A DNA stretch of 56,340 bases from Burkholderiales bacterium (GCA_003963075.1 RXJV01000047.1:1-56340), one strand, 5' to 3'. Shown: positions 45,894-54,988, numbered from the stretch's first letter. Notes: generated by a model from the sequence alone, not told the origin. Numbers and translations: made by a program.

Positions 45894-48800
45894 ATGTCCA
45901 CGTCCTTCATCGCCCCGCCCGAGCATCCCCGCCTGCCCGACCCCTACCGTGGCGAGTCCGGCGTGGTGCAGGCCCTGGCCGCCCGGCTCGACGGTGCGCT
46001 GGACTGGGACGGCGTGATCCGCGCCGCCGCGCCCTGGGTGGAGCAGGTGCGCCAGAACCCGGCGCCGTTCTGGGCGATGGAGTCGCTGCTGCGCGAGTAC
46101 CCGATCACCAGCGCCGAGGGCCTGGCCCTGATGCGCCTGGCCGAGGCCCTGCTGCGCGTGCCCGATGCGCCCACCGCCATCGCACTGACGGCCGACCAGC
46201 TCGGCCGCGCCGACTTCGACGGTGCCAGCGAGGGCAGCCCGCACAAGATGCTGGCGGCGCTTTCGGCCTCGGCGATCTCGCTGTCCAAGCGCTTCCTGCC
46301 GGGGGCCGAGGACGAAGGCGGCCTGTTCAAGCGCCTGGGCGCGCAGACGGTGGTGGCCGCGACGGTGCGCGCCATCCAGCTGCTGGGCCGGCAGTTCGTG
46401 CTCGGCCGCAACATCCAGGAGGCCATGGGCGAGGCGGACGACGCGCGCAAGCAGCAGCGAGCGCAGGGCCGCCCCAAGCTCGCTGACGCCCCCTCGGGGG
46501 GCCGGGCGCCGCAGAGCGGCGACCTTGGGGGCCAGGGACTGCAATTGCGCTTCAGCTACGACATGCTGGGCGAAGGCGCCCGCACCGAGGCCGATGCCGA
46601 GCGCTACCAGGCCGCCTACCTGAAGGCCATCCACGCCATCGCCGGCGGCCGCCGTGCCGACAGCCCCGAGGGCTCGGACGGCATCTCCATCAAGCTCAGC
46701 GCGCTGTTCAGCCGCTACGAGGTGCTGCAGCGCGAGCGCGTGTTTGCCGAGCTGCTGCCGCGCGTGTGGCAGCTCATCGAGCTGGCCGCGCAGGCCAACA
46801 TCAACCTCACCATCGATGCCGAGGAGGTGGACCGTCTGGAGCTGTCGCTGGACGTGCTGGACGCGCTGGCCGCCCAGATCGCCGCCGTCTACCCGCAGTG
46901 GCGCGGTTTCGGCCTGGCGGTGCAGGCCTACCAGACCCGCGCGCTCGCCGTGGTCGACGAGGTCGCGGCCATCGCCCGCAAGCACGGCCTGCGCTTCATG
47001 GTGCGGCTGGTGAAGGGCGCCTATTGGGACGGCGAGATCAAGCGCGCCCAAGAGCTGGGCCTCGCGGCCTACCCGGTGTTCACGCACAAGCAGCACACGG
47101 ATGTGAGCTACCTCGCCTGCGCCCGCGCGCTGCTGGGCCACAAGGACGTGATCTACCCGCAGTTCGCCAGCCACAACGCCGGCACTATCGCCGCCATCGT
47201 GCAGATGGCCCGCGCGGCGGACGCGCCCTTCGAGATGCAGCGCCTGCACGGCATGGGCGAAGGCGTCTACCGCGAGGTGCTGAAGGACGGCAGCATCCCC
47301 TGCCGCGTCTACGCCCCGGTGGGTGAGCACCGCGACCTGCTGGCCTACCTGGTGCGCCGGCTGCTCGAGAACGGCGCCAACTCGTCCTTTGTGCACCAGC
47401 TGGCCGACCCCAGCGTGCAGGTGCCCGAGCTGCTGGGCTCGCCCCTGCTCGATGTGCGCGACCGCAGCGCGCTGCCGCTGCCGCCGGCGCTCTACCAGGA
47501 CGAGCAGGGCCGCGGCCGCGCCAACTCCACCGGCGCCGACCTCACCGCCCCCGCCCAGCGCGCGCCGCTGCAGGCCGCGCTGGACGCCACCCCGGTCCAC
47601 ACCGTGCCCGAGGCCACCGCCGCCGAGGTGGACGCCGCCATGGCCCGGCTGCAGGCCGGCTTTGCGGGCTGGAACGGCACGCCGGTCGCCCAGCGCGCCG
47701 CCACGCTGCGCCGCGCGGCCGATGCCCTCGACGCCCGCCTCTCCGAGTTCTGCGCCCTGCTGGTGAAGGAGGCCTTCAAGACCCAGGCCGACTGCGTGGC
47801 CGAGGTGCGCGAGGCCGTGGACTTCCTGCGCTACTACGCCGACCAGGCCGAGGCCGAGCCCGCGCTGATGCAGGGCCGCGGCGTGTTCGTCTGCATCAGC
47901 CCGTGGAACTTCCCGCTGGCCATCTTCGCCGGCCAGGTCGTGGCCGCGCTGGTGGCCGGCAACACCGTGGCCGCCAAGCCGGCCGAGCAGACGCCCTATG
48001 TCGCGCTGAAGATGGTCGAGCTGCTGCACGAGGCGGGCGTGCCGGCCGATGCACTGGCCCTGCTGCACGGCCCGGGCGAGACCGTGGGCGCCGGCCTCGT
48101 GGCCCATGCCCACACGGCGGGCGTCTGCTTCACCGGCTCCACGGTGGTCGCGCAGATCATCCACCGCGCGCTGGCGGCGAAGCCGAACTCACCCCTCCCG
48201 CTGATCGCCGAAACCGGCGGCCTGAACGCGATGGTGGTGGACTCCACCGCGCTGCCCGAGCAGGTCATCGACGCGGTCGTGCAGAGCGCCTTCCGCTCCG
48301 CCGGCCAGCGCTGCTCGGCCCTGCGCCTGCTGTGCGTGCAGGACAGCATCGCCGACGGCGTCATCGAGATGCTGCGCGGCGCGCTGCGTGAGCTGCATGT
48401 CGGCCGCCCCGCCGAGCTCGCCACCGACGTCGGCCCCGTCATCGACGACGAGGCCCATGCCAACATCAGCCGTCACATCGAGCGCCTCAAGCGCGAGGCC
48501 AAGCTCATCGCCGAGGCACCGGTGGCCGAGGCCATGCCGCGCCAGATCCGCCCGGTGGCCTTCGAGCTCGACCGCATCGACCAGCTCGGCGAGGAAATCT
48601 TCGGCCCGGTACTGCACGTGGTGCGCTTCAGCGACACGGTGGACGAGGTCATCGAGCGCATCAACGCGCTCGGCTACGGCCTGACGCTGGGCATCCAGAC
48701 CCGCATCGACAGCCGCGCGGAACGCCTCGCCAGCCTGGCCCGGATTGGCAATGTCTACGTCAACCGCAACATCATCGGCGCGGTGGTCGGCGTGCAGCCC

Positions 48801-49532
48801 TTCGGCGGCGAAGGCCTGTCCGGCACCGGCCCCAAGGCGGGTGGCCCGGACTACCTGCGCCGCTTCGTCGCCGAGCCGAGCCTGGACACACCGGCGCCCG
48901 CGCTGGTGCTGGACGGCCCGGCCACGCCGCCGGCCCTCGCGGCCGACGCGAGCTGGCGCGACACGCCGCTGCCCGAGCGCATCGCCACGCTGCGCCGCGC
49001 CGCCGACACGCTGGACGCGCCGACCGCGATCGCCCTGCGCAGCCTGTTCAACACCGCGCAGACGGCCTTTGCCGATCTCGTGCTGCCCGGCCCCACCGGC
49101 GAAAGCAACACCCTGCGCCACCATGCGCGCGGCGTGTTCGCCGTGCTCGGCCGCGCCGAGGCCGGGCTGGCGGCGGCGGTGAGTGCGCTGCTGGCCGGCA
49201 ACAGCGTCGTCTGGCTGGGCGGCGCCGAGCAGGCCCGCCAGGCCCTGCTGCATGCCGGCCTGCCGGCCGCGGCGCTGACGCTGCTGCCCGAATCGGCTAC
49301 GGCCGGCGTGCTCGCAGCGCCGGGGCTGGCCGGCGTGGCCCTGGCCTCGTCGGACGCGGCCACCGCCCACCGCCTCGCCCAGGCCCTGGCGGCCCGCACC
49401 GGCGCGATCCTGCCGCTGGTCACGGCCGCCGGCCACGGGCGCCAGCTCTACCGCTTCACCGCCGAGCAGACCCTGACCGTCAACACCGCGGCGGCCGGCG
49501 GCAACGCCGCGCTGCTGGCGGGCGTGCACTGA
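45894..49532 (+). CDS. putA: Bifunctional proline dehydrogenase / glutamate semialdehyde dehydrogenase
   Basis: A 1,212-residue flavoenzyme converting proline to glutamate. The proline dehydrogenase barrel occupies ~residues 230-500 (RLVKGAYWDGEIKRAQ, FASHNAGT). The aldehyde dehydrogenase domain occupies ~580-1030, with Glu773 (IAETGG) and catalytic Cys807 (AGQRCSALR). A degenerate C-terminal ALDH-like domain (~1060-1210) closes the protein, as in long PutAs. No ribbon-helix-helix DNA-binding domain is present at the N-terminus. Residues ~191-215, just before the barrel motif RFSYDMLGE, are Gly/Pro/Gln-rich and match a GC-rich dispersed repeat translated in frame. ATG 45894 has AGGAG upstream. 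It is divergent from the Lrp-type regulator. Confidence 0.92.
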   Translation: MSTSFIAPPEHPRLPDPYRGESGVVQALAARLDGALDWDGVIRAAAPWVEQVRQNPAPFWAMESLLREYPITSAEGLALMRLAEALLRVPDAPTAIALTADQLGRADFDGASEGSPHKMLAALSASAISLSKRFLPGAEDEGGLFKRLGAQTVVAATVRAIQLLGRQFVLGRNIQEAMGEADDARKQQRAQGRPKLADAPSGGRAPQSGDLGGQGLQLRFSYDMLGEGARTEADAERYQAAYLKAIHAIAGGRRADSPEGSDGISIKLSALFSRYEVLQRERVFAELLPRVWQLIELAAQANINLTIDAEEVDRLELSLDVLDALAAQIAAVYPQWRGFGLAVQAYQTRALAVVDEVAAIARKHGLRFMVRLVKGAYWDGEIKRAQELGLAAYPVFTHKQHTDVSYLACARALLGHKDVIYPQFASHNAGTIAAIVQMARAADAPFEMQRLHGMGEGVYREVLKDGSIPCRVYAPVGEHRDLLAYLVRRLLENGANSSFVHQLADPSVQVPELLGSPLLDVRDRSALPLPPALYQDEQGRGRANSTGADLTAPAQRAPLQAALDATPVHTVPEATAAEVDAAMARLQAGFAGWNGTPVAQRAATLRRAADALDARLSEFCALLVKEAFKTQADCVAEVREAVDFLRYYADQAEAEPALMQGRGVFVCISPWNFPLAIFAGQVVAALVAGNTVAAKPAEQTPYVALKMVELLHEAGVPADALALLHGPGETVGAGLVAHAHTAGVCFTGSTVVAQIIHRALAAKPNSPLPLIAETGGLNAMVVDSTALPEQVIDAVVQSAFRSAGQRCSALRLLCVQDSIADGVIEMLRGALRELHVGRPAELATDVGPVIDDEAHANISRHIERLKREAKLIAEAPVAEAMPRQIRPVAFELDRIDQLGEEIFGPVLHVVRFSDTVDEVIERINALGYGLTLGIQTRIDSRAERLASLARIGNVYVNRNIIGAVVGVQPFGGEGLSGTGPKAGGPDYLRRFVAEPSLDTPAPALVLDGPATPPALAADASWRDTPLPERIATLRRAADTLDAPTAIALRSLFNTAQTAFADLVLPGPTGESNTLRHHARGVFAVLGRAEAGLAAAVSALLAGNSVVWLGGAEQARQALLHAGLPAAALTLLPESATAGVLAAPGLAGVALASSDAATAHRLAQALAARTGAILPLVTAAGHGRQLYRFTAEQTLTVNTAAAGGNAALLAGVH
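46466..46537. repeat. Dispersed GC-rich repeat inside putA, copy 2
   Basis: GCCCCCTCGGGGGGC palindrome plus GCCGCAGAGCGGC and CCTTGGGGG blocks. These are the same building blocks as the intergenic copies at 15381-15475 and 51965-52050. It lies in frame within putA and encodes the low-complexity stretch at residues ~191-215. Confidence 0.55.
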
Positions 49533-49608
49533 GGCCAAGGCCCGCGCACGGCCAGGGCCGGCGCGGCACTACATTGCAGGGCAGCCGCTGACTCCCGGAT
49601 GCCCCGCC

Positions 49609-50070
49609 ATGGACCTGCCCGCCCACCAACTGACGATGACCGTGCTGATGACACCGGACACGGCCAACTTCGCCGGCAATGTCCACGGCGGCAACATCCT
49701 GAAGCTGCTGGACCAGGTGGCCTATGCCTGCGCCAGCCGCTATGCCGGGCGCTATGTGGTCACGCTGTCGGTGGATCGGGTCATCTTCCGCCAGCCCATC
49801 CACGTCGGCGAGCTGGTCACCTTCCTGGCCAGCGTGAACCACACCGGCACCTCGTCGATGGAGGTGGGCATCAAGGTGGTGGCCGAGAACATCCGCACGC
49901 AGGAGACGCGGCACGTCAACAGCTGCTACTTCACGATGGTGGCGGTGGGTGACGACCACAAGCCCGTGCCCGTGCCGCCGCTGCGGCCCTTCACGCCAGA
50001 CGAGCGCCGCCGGCATGCCGCGGCCATCGCCCGCAAGCAGGCGCGGGCGAGCCTGGAACCGCAGGCCTGA
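49609..50070 (+). CDS. Acyl-CoA thioesterase, hotdog fold
   Basis: A 153-residue cytosolic thioesterase of the YciA/ACOT type, which hydrolyses acyl-CoA to free acid and CoA. The family block ANFAGNVHGGNILKLLD (~residues 18-36) with its catalytic Asp, and the strand motif VDRVIFRQPIHVGE, are clear. The C-terminal ~30 residues are an Arg/Ala-rich helix. It is 76 bases after putA on the same strand; a functional link is not evident. Substrate chain length unknown. Confidence 0.88.
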   Translation: MDLPAHQLTMTVLMTPDTANFAGNVHGGNILKLLDQVAYACASRYAGRYVVTLSVDRVIFRQPIHVGELVTFLASVNHTGTSSMEVGIKVVAENIRTQETRHVNSCYFTMVAVGDDHKPVPVPPLRPFTPDERRRHAAAIARKQARASLEPQA

Positions 50071-50085
50071 GGCTGGGCGACGGCG

Positions 50086-50265
50086 TCAGCGCTGCGCGGG
50101 CTTGCGGACCCAGGCGTCCATCCAGTCCGAGCCCGACTCGACACGCCGTGAGCGCCACATCGCATCACGCGGCGACAGACCCGGCTGGGGCCCCGGCCGC
50201 AGCGGCGCGACGCCGGACCGTGGCGCGGGGGCGACCGCAAAGCTGACATGTTGAAGGCGTTTCAT
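50086..50265 (-). CDS. Small hypothetical protein (59 aa)
   Basis: A 59-residue basic protein with no recognised motif; it is Pro/Arg-rich in the middle and ends SDWMDAWVRKPAQR. What supports a real gene is an unusually strong ribosome site (AGGAGGAGG) at good spacing before ATG 50265. It converges with the thioesterase gene, 15 bases apart. Function unknown. Confidence 0.55.
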   Translation of the reverse strand: MKRLQHVSFAVAPAPRSGVAPLRPGPQPGLSPRDAMWRSRRVESGSDWMDAWVRKPAQR

Positions 50266-50365
50266 GCGTCCTCCTCCTGCAGGAGCCACTCGAGGCAGCG
50301 GGTGATCAAGCCGGTGTTCAGCTTGCCGCCCGGTGCATCAAGAACGCATATGGGCGCGTGGACGA

Positions 50366-51730
50366 CTACTTGCCGATGCAGAAACTGCTGAAGATCACGC
50401 CCAGCAGTTCATCGGCCGAGAAGGCGCCGGTGATCTCGCCCAGGGCGTCGTGCGCCAGGCGCAGCTCTTCGGCCAGCAGGTCCAGCGCCGCGTCGCGCTG
50501 CTGCGCGATTTCACGGGCGAGTGTGAGGTGCTCGGCCGTGCGGGCCAGGGCCTGCACATGCCGCTCGCGCGCGATGAACAGGCCCTCGGGCACGGCCTGC
50601 CAGCCGGCGGTCTGCAGCAGGCGCCGGCGCAGCGCCTCCAGGCCGTCGCCGGTCTTCAGGCTCAGCGCGATCTCGCCGGCCGGCGCGGCGCCGAGGTCGG
50701 TCTTGTTGAAGACCTGCACGATGCGGCTCGCGTTCACCCCGGCCAGCCGCGCGCGGATGCGTTCGTCCTCGGCCTCGTAGTCGGGCTGGCCGACGCGGCC
50801 CAGGTCGTGCAGAAAGAGCACCACGTCGGCGTCGGCGATCGCGTCCCAGCTGCGCGACACGCCGATGCGCTCGACCTCGTCGGCCGCATCGTCGCGCAGC
50901 CCGGCGGTGTCGGTGATGTGCAGCGGCACGCCCTCGATCTGGATGGTCTGGCTGACCTTGTCGCGCGTGGTGCCGGGGATGGGCGTGACGATGGCGAGCT
51001 CGGCCCCGGCCAGCGCATTGAGCAGCGAGCTCTTGCCGACATTGGGCTGGCCGGCGAGCACCACCTTGAGGCCGTCGCGCAGCAGGGCGCCCTGGCGGGT
51101 GCGGGCCTGGACGGCGCTCAGTTGCGCCGTCAGGCGGTCGAGCCGTCCGAAGGCATCGGCCTTCTCGAGGAAATCGATTTCTTCCTCGGGGAAGTCGAGC
51201 GTGGCTTCCACGAGCATGCGCAGCCGGATGAGCTGGTCGCGCAGCACGCCGACCTCCTGGCTCAGCGCGCCGCCGAGGGCCCGGCTCGCGCTGCGGGCGG
51301 CGGCTTCGGTGCTGGCGTCGATCAGGTCAGCCACGGCCTCGGCCTGGGCCAGGTCGAGCTTGCCGTTCAGGAAGGCGCGCTGGGTGAACTCTCCAGGCTC
51401 GGCCAACCGCAGGTTGGCACCGGCCTCGATGACCCGCGCCAGCAGCAGCTGCATCACGACGGCGCCCCCGTGGGCCTGCAGCTCCAGCACATGCTCGCCG
51501 GTGTAGGAATGCGGGGCCGGAAAGTGCAGCGCGAGGCCCTGGTCGATGGCGGCGCCGTTCGCGTCGCGGAACGGCCCGTAGGTCGCTTCCCGCGGCTTCA
51601 GGTCACGGCCGCAGACGGCCCGGATGAGCGGCGTCAGGTCCTGCGGTGACGACACTCGCACGATGCCCACCGCCCCGCGCCCGGGGGCGGTGGCGATGGC
51701 GGCGATGGGGTCGGCATGGCGGGCGAGCAT
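50366..51730 (-). CDS. mnmE: tRNA uridine-5-carboxymethylaminomethyl GTPase MnmE
   Basis: A 454-residue GTPase that, with MnmG, modifies the wobble uridine of certain tRNAs. The N-terminal folate-binding domain ([21 protein letters not shown]), a helical domain, and the G domain are all seen. G-domain motifs are [16 protein letters not shown] and NKTD. The C-terminus ends CIGK, the catalytic cysteine motif. ATG 51730 was chosen because family members begin about eight residues before DPIAAIAT; the frame itself runs further upstream. It lies after yidC on the same strand but is separated from it by a terminator. Confidence 0.94.
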   Translation of the reverse strand: MLARHADPIAAIATAPGRGAVGIVRVSSPQDLTPLIRAVCGRDLKPREATYGPFRDANGAAIDQGLALHFPAPHSYTGEHVLELQAHGGAVVMQLLLARVIEAGANLRLAEPGEFTQRAFLNGKLDLAQAEAVADLIDASTEAAARSASRALGGALSQEVGVLRDQLIRLRMLVEATLDFPEEEIDFLEKADAFGRLDRLTAQLSAVQARTRQGALLRDGLKVVLAGQPNVGKSSLLNALAGAELAIVTPIPGTTRDKVSQTIQIEGVPLHITDTAGLRDDAADEVERIGVSRSWDAIADADVVLFLHDLGRVGQPDYEAEDERIRARLAGVNASRIVQVFNKTDLGAAPAGEIALSLKTGDGLEALRRRLLQTAGWQAVPEGLFIARERHVQALARTAEHLTLAREIAQQRDAALDLLAEELRLAHDALGEITGAFSADELLGVIFSSFCIGK

Positions 51731-51756
51731 GGGCGAATTGTCGGGCCCGAAAGACA

Positions 51757-51779
51757 ACAGCCGCCTCGGGGGCGGCTGT
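51757..51779 (-). promoter_or_regulatory. Perfect 9-bp hairpin in the mnmE leader
   Basis: ACAGCCGCC and GGCGGCTGT are separated by five bases. On the mnmE strand the hairpin is followed by TTGTCTTTC and lies 27 bases before the start codon. It could be a weak terminator, an attenuator or just a repeat fragment. Confidence 0.35.
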
Positions 51780-51883
51780 ATGGGCATTGGCGCGGGGGAG
51801 GCTGGGGTCGCAGTCTCTCGTGAGCCGCGTCCCAGCCGGTGTTCTCTGCCCCGCAAACCCATTGAACTGCGAACGCCGCCCAC

Positions 51884-51907
51884 AAAAAAGCCCCCGCGTG
51901 CGGGGGC
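51884..51907 (-). terminator. Rho-independent terminator downstream of yidC
   Basis: On the minus strand GCCCCCGC pairs with GCGGGGGC around a two-base loop, followed by six T. It ends the rpmH-rnpA-yidD-yidC transcript and separates it from mnmE. The 51731-52050 interval otherwise contains only the mnmE leader hairpin and a dispersed repeat. Confidence 0.85.
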
Positions 51908-51964
51908 GTTGCTCAATCCCGTGACTCACGTCACACCGGCCCTGGCGCGCAGGCAACGCCGCGC

Positions 51965-52050
51965 GCCTTCCAGCGGCTGCCGCAGATCCGGCTTTGCCGG
52001 TCTGGCGGCTGCGCCCCCTGGAGGGGCTGGCGCAGCCAGTAGGGGGTGGG
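51965..52050. repeat. Dispersed GC-rich palindromic repeat, copy 3
   Basis: Two nested hairpins: GCCGCAGATCCGGC, a TTT loop, then GCCGGTCTGGCGGC (imperfect), followed by GCCCCCTGGAGGGGC and an AGGGGGTGGG block. It directly abuts the yidC stop codon and shares blocks with copies 1 and 2. Confidence 0.55.
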
Positions 52051-53736
52051 CTAATTGACGCCGAGGCGCTTGTTGATCAGCCACTGCTGGGCGATGGACA
52101 GGATGTTGTTCGTCAGCCAGTACAGCACCAGGCCCGACGGGAAGACGAAGAACATGATGCCGAAGGCCACGGGCATGATCCACATCATCTTCTGCTGCAT
52201 CGGGTCGGCGGCCGGCGGGTTGAGCCAAACCTGGAACAGGCTGGAGGCCATCATCAGCAGCGGCAGGATGAAGTAGGGGTCGCGCACCGACAGATCGGTG
52301 ATCCACAGCATCCAGGGCGCCTGGCGCATTTCGACGGTGGACAGCAGCACCCAGTACAGCGCCATGAAGATCGGCATCTGCAGGAAGATGGGCAAGCAGC
52401 CGCCGATGGGGTTGATCTTCTCCTCGCGATAGATCTTCATCATCTCCTGCTGCATCTCCTGCGGCTTGTCCTTCAGGCGCTCCTTCATCTCATTGATGCG
52501 CGGCGCGACGGCCTTCATGCGGGCCATGGACTTGTAGGCGCTGGCGTTCAGGCTGTAGAGCGCGATCTTGAGCAGCAGCACCAGGGTGACGATGGTCCAG
52601 CCCCAGTTGCCGATCAGGCCGTGCAGCTTGTCGAGCAGCCAGAACAGCGGCTCGGCCAGGATGGTCAGCAGGCCGTAGTCCTTGACGCGCTCCAGGCCGG
52701 GCGCGAGCGCGGCGAGCTTCTTCTCTTCCTGCGGGCCGGCGAACAACGTGGCCTGCTGCGTGCTGGTGGCACCCGGCGCCAGCGTCGGCAGCGTGAACAC
52801 CAGGCCGGTGGCGTAGGTGTGGTCGGGCTGCTTGCGGACGAAGAACTCGCGGTTGCCGGCCTCGTTCACCAGCCAGGCGCTGGCGAAGTAGTGCTGCACC
52901 ATCGAGACCCAGCCATCGTTGGCGGTCTTTTCGATGTCGACCTTGCCCTTGTCGATGTCCTCGAATTTGAGGGTCTTGAACTTGGCCTTGTCGTTGTAGA
53001 CGGCCGGGCCGGTGAAGCTGGGCGTGAAGGCCGCGCCGCCGGTGACGGTGCTGCCGTCGCGCACCAGCTGCAGATAGACCTGGGGCGTGACCGGCGCGCT
53101 GCCGACGTTGATGACCTCGTGAGTGACACCCACCGTGTAGGCACCGCGCTTGAACGTGAAGGTCTTGACCAGCTTGACCCCGCCAACCTCGGCGGACTCC
53201 AGGCGCAGCTTGATCTCGTCCTGGCCATCCTTGAGCTCGCGTTCGCCGGCCACCACCGTCATCGGCGTGGTGTGGGTCGGCAGCGCGGCTGGCCCACCGA
53301 CCAACCCGGTCTGCGCCCGGTAGCGCTGCGCTTCGTTGAACAGGGCCACGGGCTGGGGCGTGAACTCCGGCTTCTTCTGCAGATGCACCATCTGCAACAG
53401 CTGGTCCGTCACCGAGGGGTCGTAGGACGTCAGGTATTTGGGCAGCTCGGCGCGGACGATGTCACCGCCCAGCGTGTCCACCGTGACCGTCAGCACGTCG
53501 GTCCGGATCGTGATCTTTTCAGACGCCGCCGCCGCCGGCACGGCGGCCGCGGGGACGGCACCCGGCGCGCTGACCGACGGCACGGCCGAGGTGGCGCTGC
53601 CGGGCGCTGCTGCGACCGGCTTGGGCTGCGGGGCGAACATCGAAGGATGCCCGTTGTGCTTCTGCCAGCCGTCCCACAACAGGACGAGGGACATCGTGAA
53701 CACCACCCACAGCACGGTGCGGCGAATATCAGTCAT
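52051..53736 (-). CDS. yidC: Membrane protein insertase YidC
   Basis: A 561-residue inner-membrane insertase that integrates membrane proteins with or after Sec. An N-terminal transmembrane anchor (MTDIRRTVLWVVFTMSLVLL) precedes a large periplasmic domain (~residues 50-340). The conserved five-helix core then includes GNWGWTIVTLVLLLKIALY, INPIGGCLPIFLQMPIFMALYWVL and the final FPSGLVLYWLTNN. The linker after helix 1 is Ala/Pro-rich. It overlaps yidD by eight bases and is co-transcribed with rnpA and rpmH. Confidence 0.95.
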   Translation of the reverse strand: MTDIRRTVLWVVFTMSLVLLWDGWQKHNGHPSMFAPQPKPVAAAPGSATSAVPSVSAPGAVPAAAVPAAAASEKITIRTDVLTVTVDTLGGDIVRAELPKYLTSYDPSVTDQLLQMVHLQKKPEFTPQPVALFNEAQRYRAQTGLVGGPAALPTHTTPMTVVAGERELKDGQDEIKLRLESAEVGGVKLVKTFTFKRGAYTVGVTHEVINVGSAPVTPQVYLQLVRDGSTVTGGAAFTPSFTGPAVYNDKAKFKTLKFEDIDKGKVDIEKTANDGWVSMVQHYFASAWLVNEAGNREFFVRKQPDHTYATGLVFTLPTLAPGATSTQQATLFAGPQEEKKLAALAPGLERVKDYGLLTILAEPLFWLLDKLHGLIGNWGWTIVTLVLLLKIALYSLNASAYKSMARMKAVAPRINEMKERLKDKPQEMQQEMMKIYREEKINPIGGCLPIFLQMPIFMALYWVLLSTVEMRQAPWMLWITDLSVRDPYFILPLLMMASSLFQVWLNPPAADPMQQKMMWIMPVAFGIMFFVFPSGLVLYWLTNNILSIAQQWLINKRLGVN

Positions 53737-54043
53737 GAGGGGACTCGGAGGAAGAAGCCGGTGCGCAGGCGCGCGCCATGGCGGGGAGGGTCAGGCGGGA
53801 AAACAGACGCGGCGGATTCTCGGGCACGGGGTCGTGCCCGCCATCGCACCAGGGGCTGCAACGCAGGATGCGGTGCACGGTCAGGTAGCTGCCGGCCCAT
53901 GCACCGTGCTGCTCCAGCGCCGCCAACGAGTAGCGCGAGCAGGTCGGCTCAAAGCGGCAGGCGTTGCCCAGCCACGGGCTCAGCAGCAGGCGATAGCCTC
54001 GCACCAGGGCCATCAGCACACGGGCGGGCCAGCTCGGCTTCAT
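53729..54043 (-). CDS. yidD: Membrane protein insertion efficiency factor YidD
   Basis: A 104-residue membrane-associated protein that assists YidC. The family core YRLLLSPWLGNACRFEPTCSRYS and the CSPWCDGGHDPVP motif are intact. An amphipathic N-terminal helix is present. The C-terminal extension (FSRLTLPAMARACAPASSSE) is somewhat longer than in short homologues. Overlaps: four bases with rnpA (ATGA) and eight with yidC. Confidence 0.94.
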   Translation of the reverse strand: MKPSWPARVLMALVRGYRLLLSPWLGNACRFEPTCSRYSLAALEQHGAWAGSYLTVHRILRCSPWCDGGHDPVPENPPRLFSRLTLPAMARACAPASSSESPHD

Positions 54044-54531
54044 GCGACGGCCTCCGGCCTGGGCTCGTGACGGGGCTTGAGCGCCCGGTCAAGCAATTGA
54101 GCCAGCTCGGCACGCGCGGCCTGGCGCAGCGCGTCGGACGCGGCGCTGGGGAATTTCTGGCGGTCGAAAGGAGAACGCAAGCGGACAACCCACAGGCCCG
54201 GCGGCATGCCGGGGCGCTCGGCAAATGCGGCGCGGATCTGGCGCTTCAAGAGCTGGCGTGTCACCGAACGCCTGGCATGCCGCTTGGGCACGACGATTCC
54301 CAACCAGCAGCCGGAAGGCGCGCGAGGGGAGTCTCGGTCCACAGCATTGTGGGCAGCCTGTGCGGCACCTGTTGATAACTCAGCTGAGCTTGTGCGCAAC
54401 TTGGCGGCATGCCAGGCATCGGGCGCCGGATCGGCCGCGAGGTGGTGAAGCGCGAAATGCGCGCTGCGCGCCCGGCTTTGGCTGCCGAGCACTCGCTCAA
54501 AGTCTACCGGGCGTTGCAGCTTGCCGATCAT
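54040..54531 (-). CDS. rnpA: Ribonuclease P protein component
   Basis: A 163-residue basic protein subunit of RNase P, which helps the catalytic RNA trim tRNA 5' ends. The fold begins with LQRPVDFERVLG; the RNA-binding RNR-type helix is KRHARRSVTRQLLKRQIR; a WVVRL strand follows. It is longer than E. coli RnpA because of a variable insert of about 40 residues (~31-70) between the first strand and the LGIVVPKRHARR core, which may be typical of this bacterial group. ATG 54531 fits the family start; the frame is open further upstream. Confidence 0.93.
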   Translation of the reverse strand: MIGKLQRPVDFERVLGSQSRARSAHFALHHLAADPAPDAWHAAKLRTSSAELSTGAAQAAHNAVDRDSPRAPSGCWLGIVVPKRHARRSVTRQLLKRQIRAAFAERPGMPPGLWVVRLRSPFDRQKFPSAASDALRQAARAELAQLLDRALKPRHEPRPEAVA

Positions 54532-54584
54532 CGGAGGCCCGGGAGTGGACGACGCGCAGGGCGCCGTCTCGATCAGCGGCGCGC

Positions 54585-54719
54585 TTAGACGGCCAGGCGC
54601 TTGCGGCCCTTGGCGCGGCGAGCGGCGATGACGGCACGGCCGCCACGCGTCTTCATGCGCACGAGGAAGCCGTGGGTACGGGCGCGGCGGGTCTTGGAGG
54701 CTTGATAGGTACGCTTCAT
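54585..54719 (-). CDS. rpmH: 50S ribosomal protein L34
   Basis: A 44-residue, very basic ribosomal protein, essentially canonical: [20 protein letters not shown], then [20 protein letters not shown]. It binds 23S rRNA. AGAGG lies at good spacing before ATG 54719. It is the first gene of the rpmH-rnpA-yidD-yidC operon, with a good sigma70 promoter about 130 bases upstream. Confidence 0.97.
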   Translation of the reverse strand: MKRTYQASKTRRARTHGFLVRMKTRGGRAVIAARRAKGRKRLAV

Positions 54720-54846
54720 GGGAACCTCTTCTGAGGGTTTGTGCAGGCCGGGCACAGCGGTTGGCACCCGGCGGGAAGGGCCGGCCAACAGCCGGCGAAA
54801 GGCAAAAACGCACCGCGACTCGGTCGCCTGTACGCGAAAACCCGTG

Positions 54847-54875
54847 ATTACAGCAGAAGCCGCCGCCTCGGTCAA
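54847..54875 (-). promoter_or_regulatory. Sigma70 promoter for rpmH operon
   Basis: On the minus strand TTGACC (54875-54870), a 17-base spacer and TGTAAT (54852-54847). Both hexamers are close to consensus. The position ahead of rpmH fits the strong promoter of this operon. Confidence 0.65.
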
Positions 54876-54909
54876 TAAGTTGCGGGTCTCAAGGCGGGTT
54901 TGCGAGAGA

Positions 54910-54938
54910 TTGACCCCCCATCAATTTCTGTGGATAAC
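54910..54938 (+). promoter_or_regulatory. Candidate dnaA promoter overlapping a DnaA box
   Basis: TTGACC (54910-54915), 17 bases, then GATAAC (54933-54938). The -10 hexamer overlaps the perfect DnaA box at 54929-54937, which would let DnaA repress its own gene. A second possible -10, TACAAT at 54964-54969, lies downstream. Confidence 0.5.
54929..54937 (-). promoter_or_regulatory. DnaA box (perfect consensus)
   Basis: TTATCCACA on the minus strand (TGTGGATAA on plus), matching the strong DnaA box consensus TTATNCACA. Confidence 0.8.
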
Positions 54939-54988
54939 CTGCCTTTCGGGGGCGCCGGTTCCGTACAATCCGGCCGCTCGAAAACAAG

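Noticed and set aside
45843-48164. 773-residue open frame opposite putA
   Set aside because: Antisense shadow of putA with low-complexity composition and no recognisable domain.
51994-54375. 793-residue open frame opposite yidC, yidD and rnpA
   Set aside because: The opposite strand carries three well-known conserved genes with correct overlaps. The antisense product is Gln/Arg/His-rich and motif-free.
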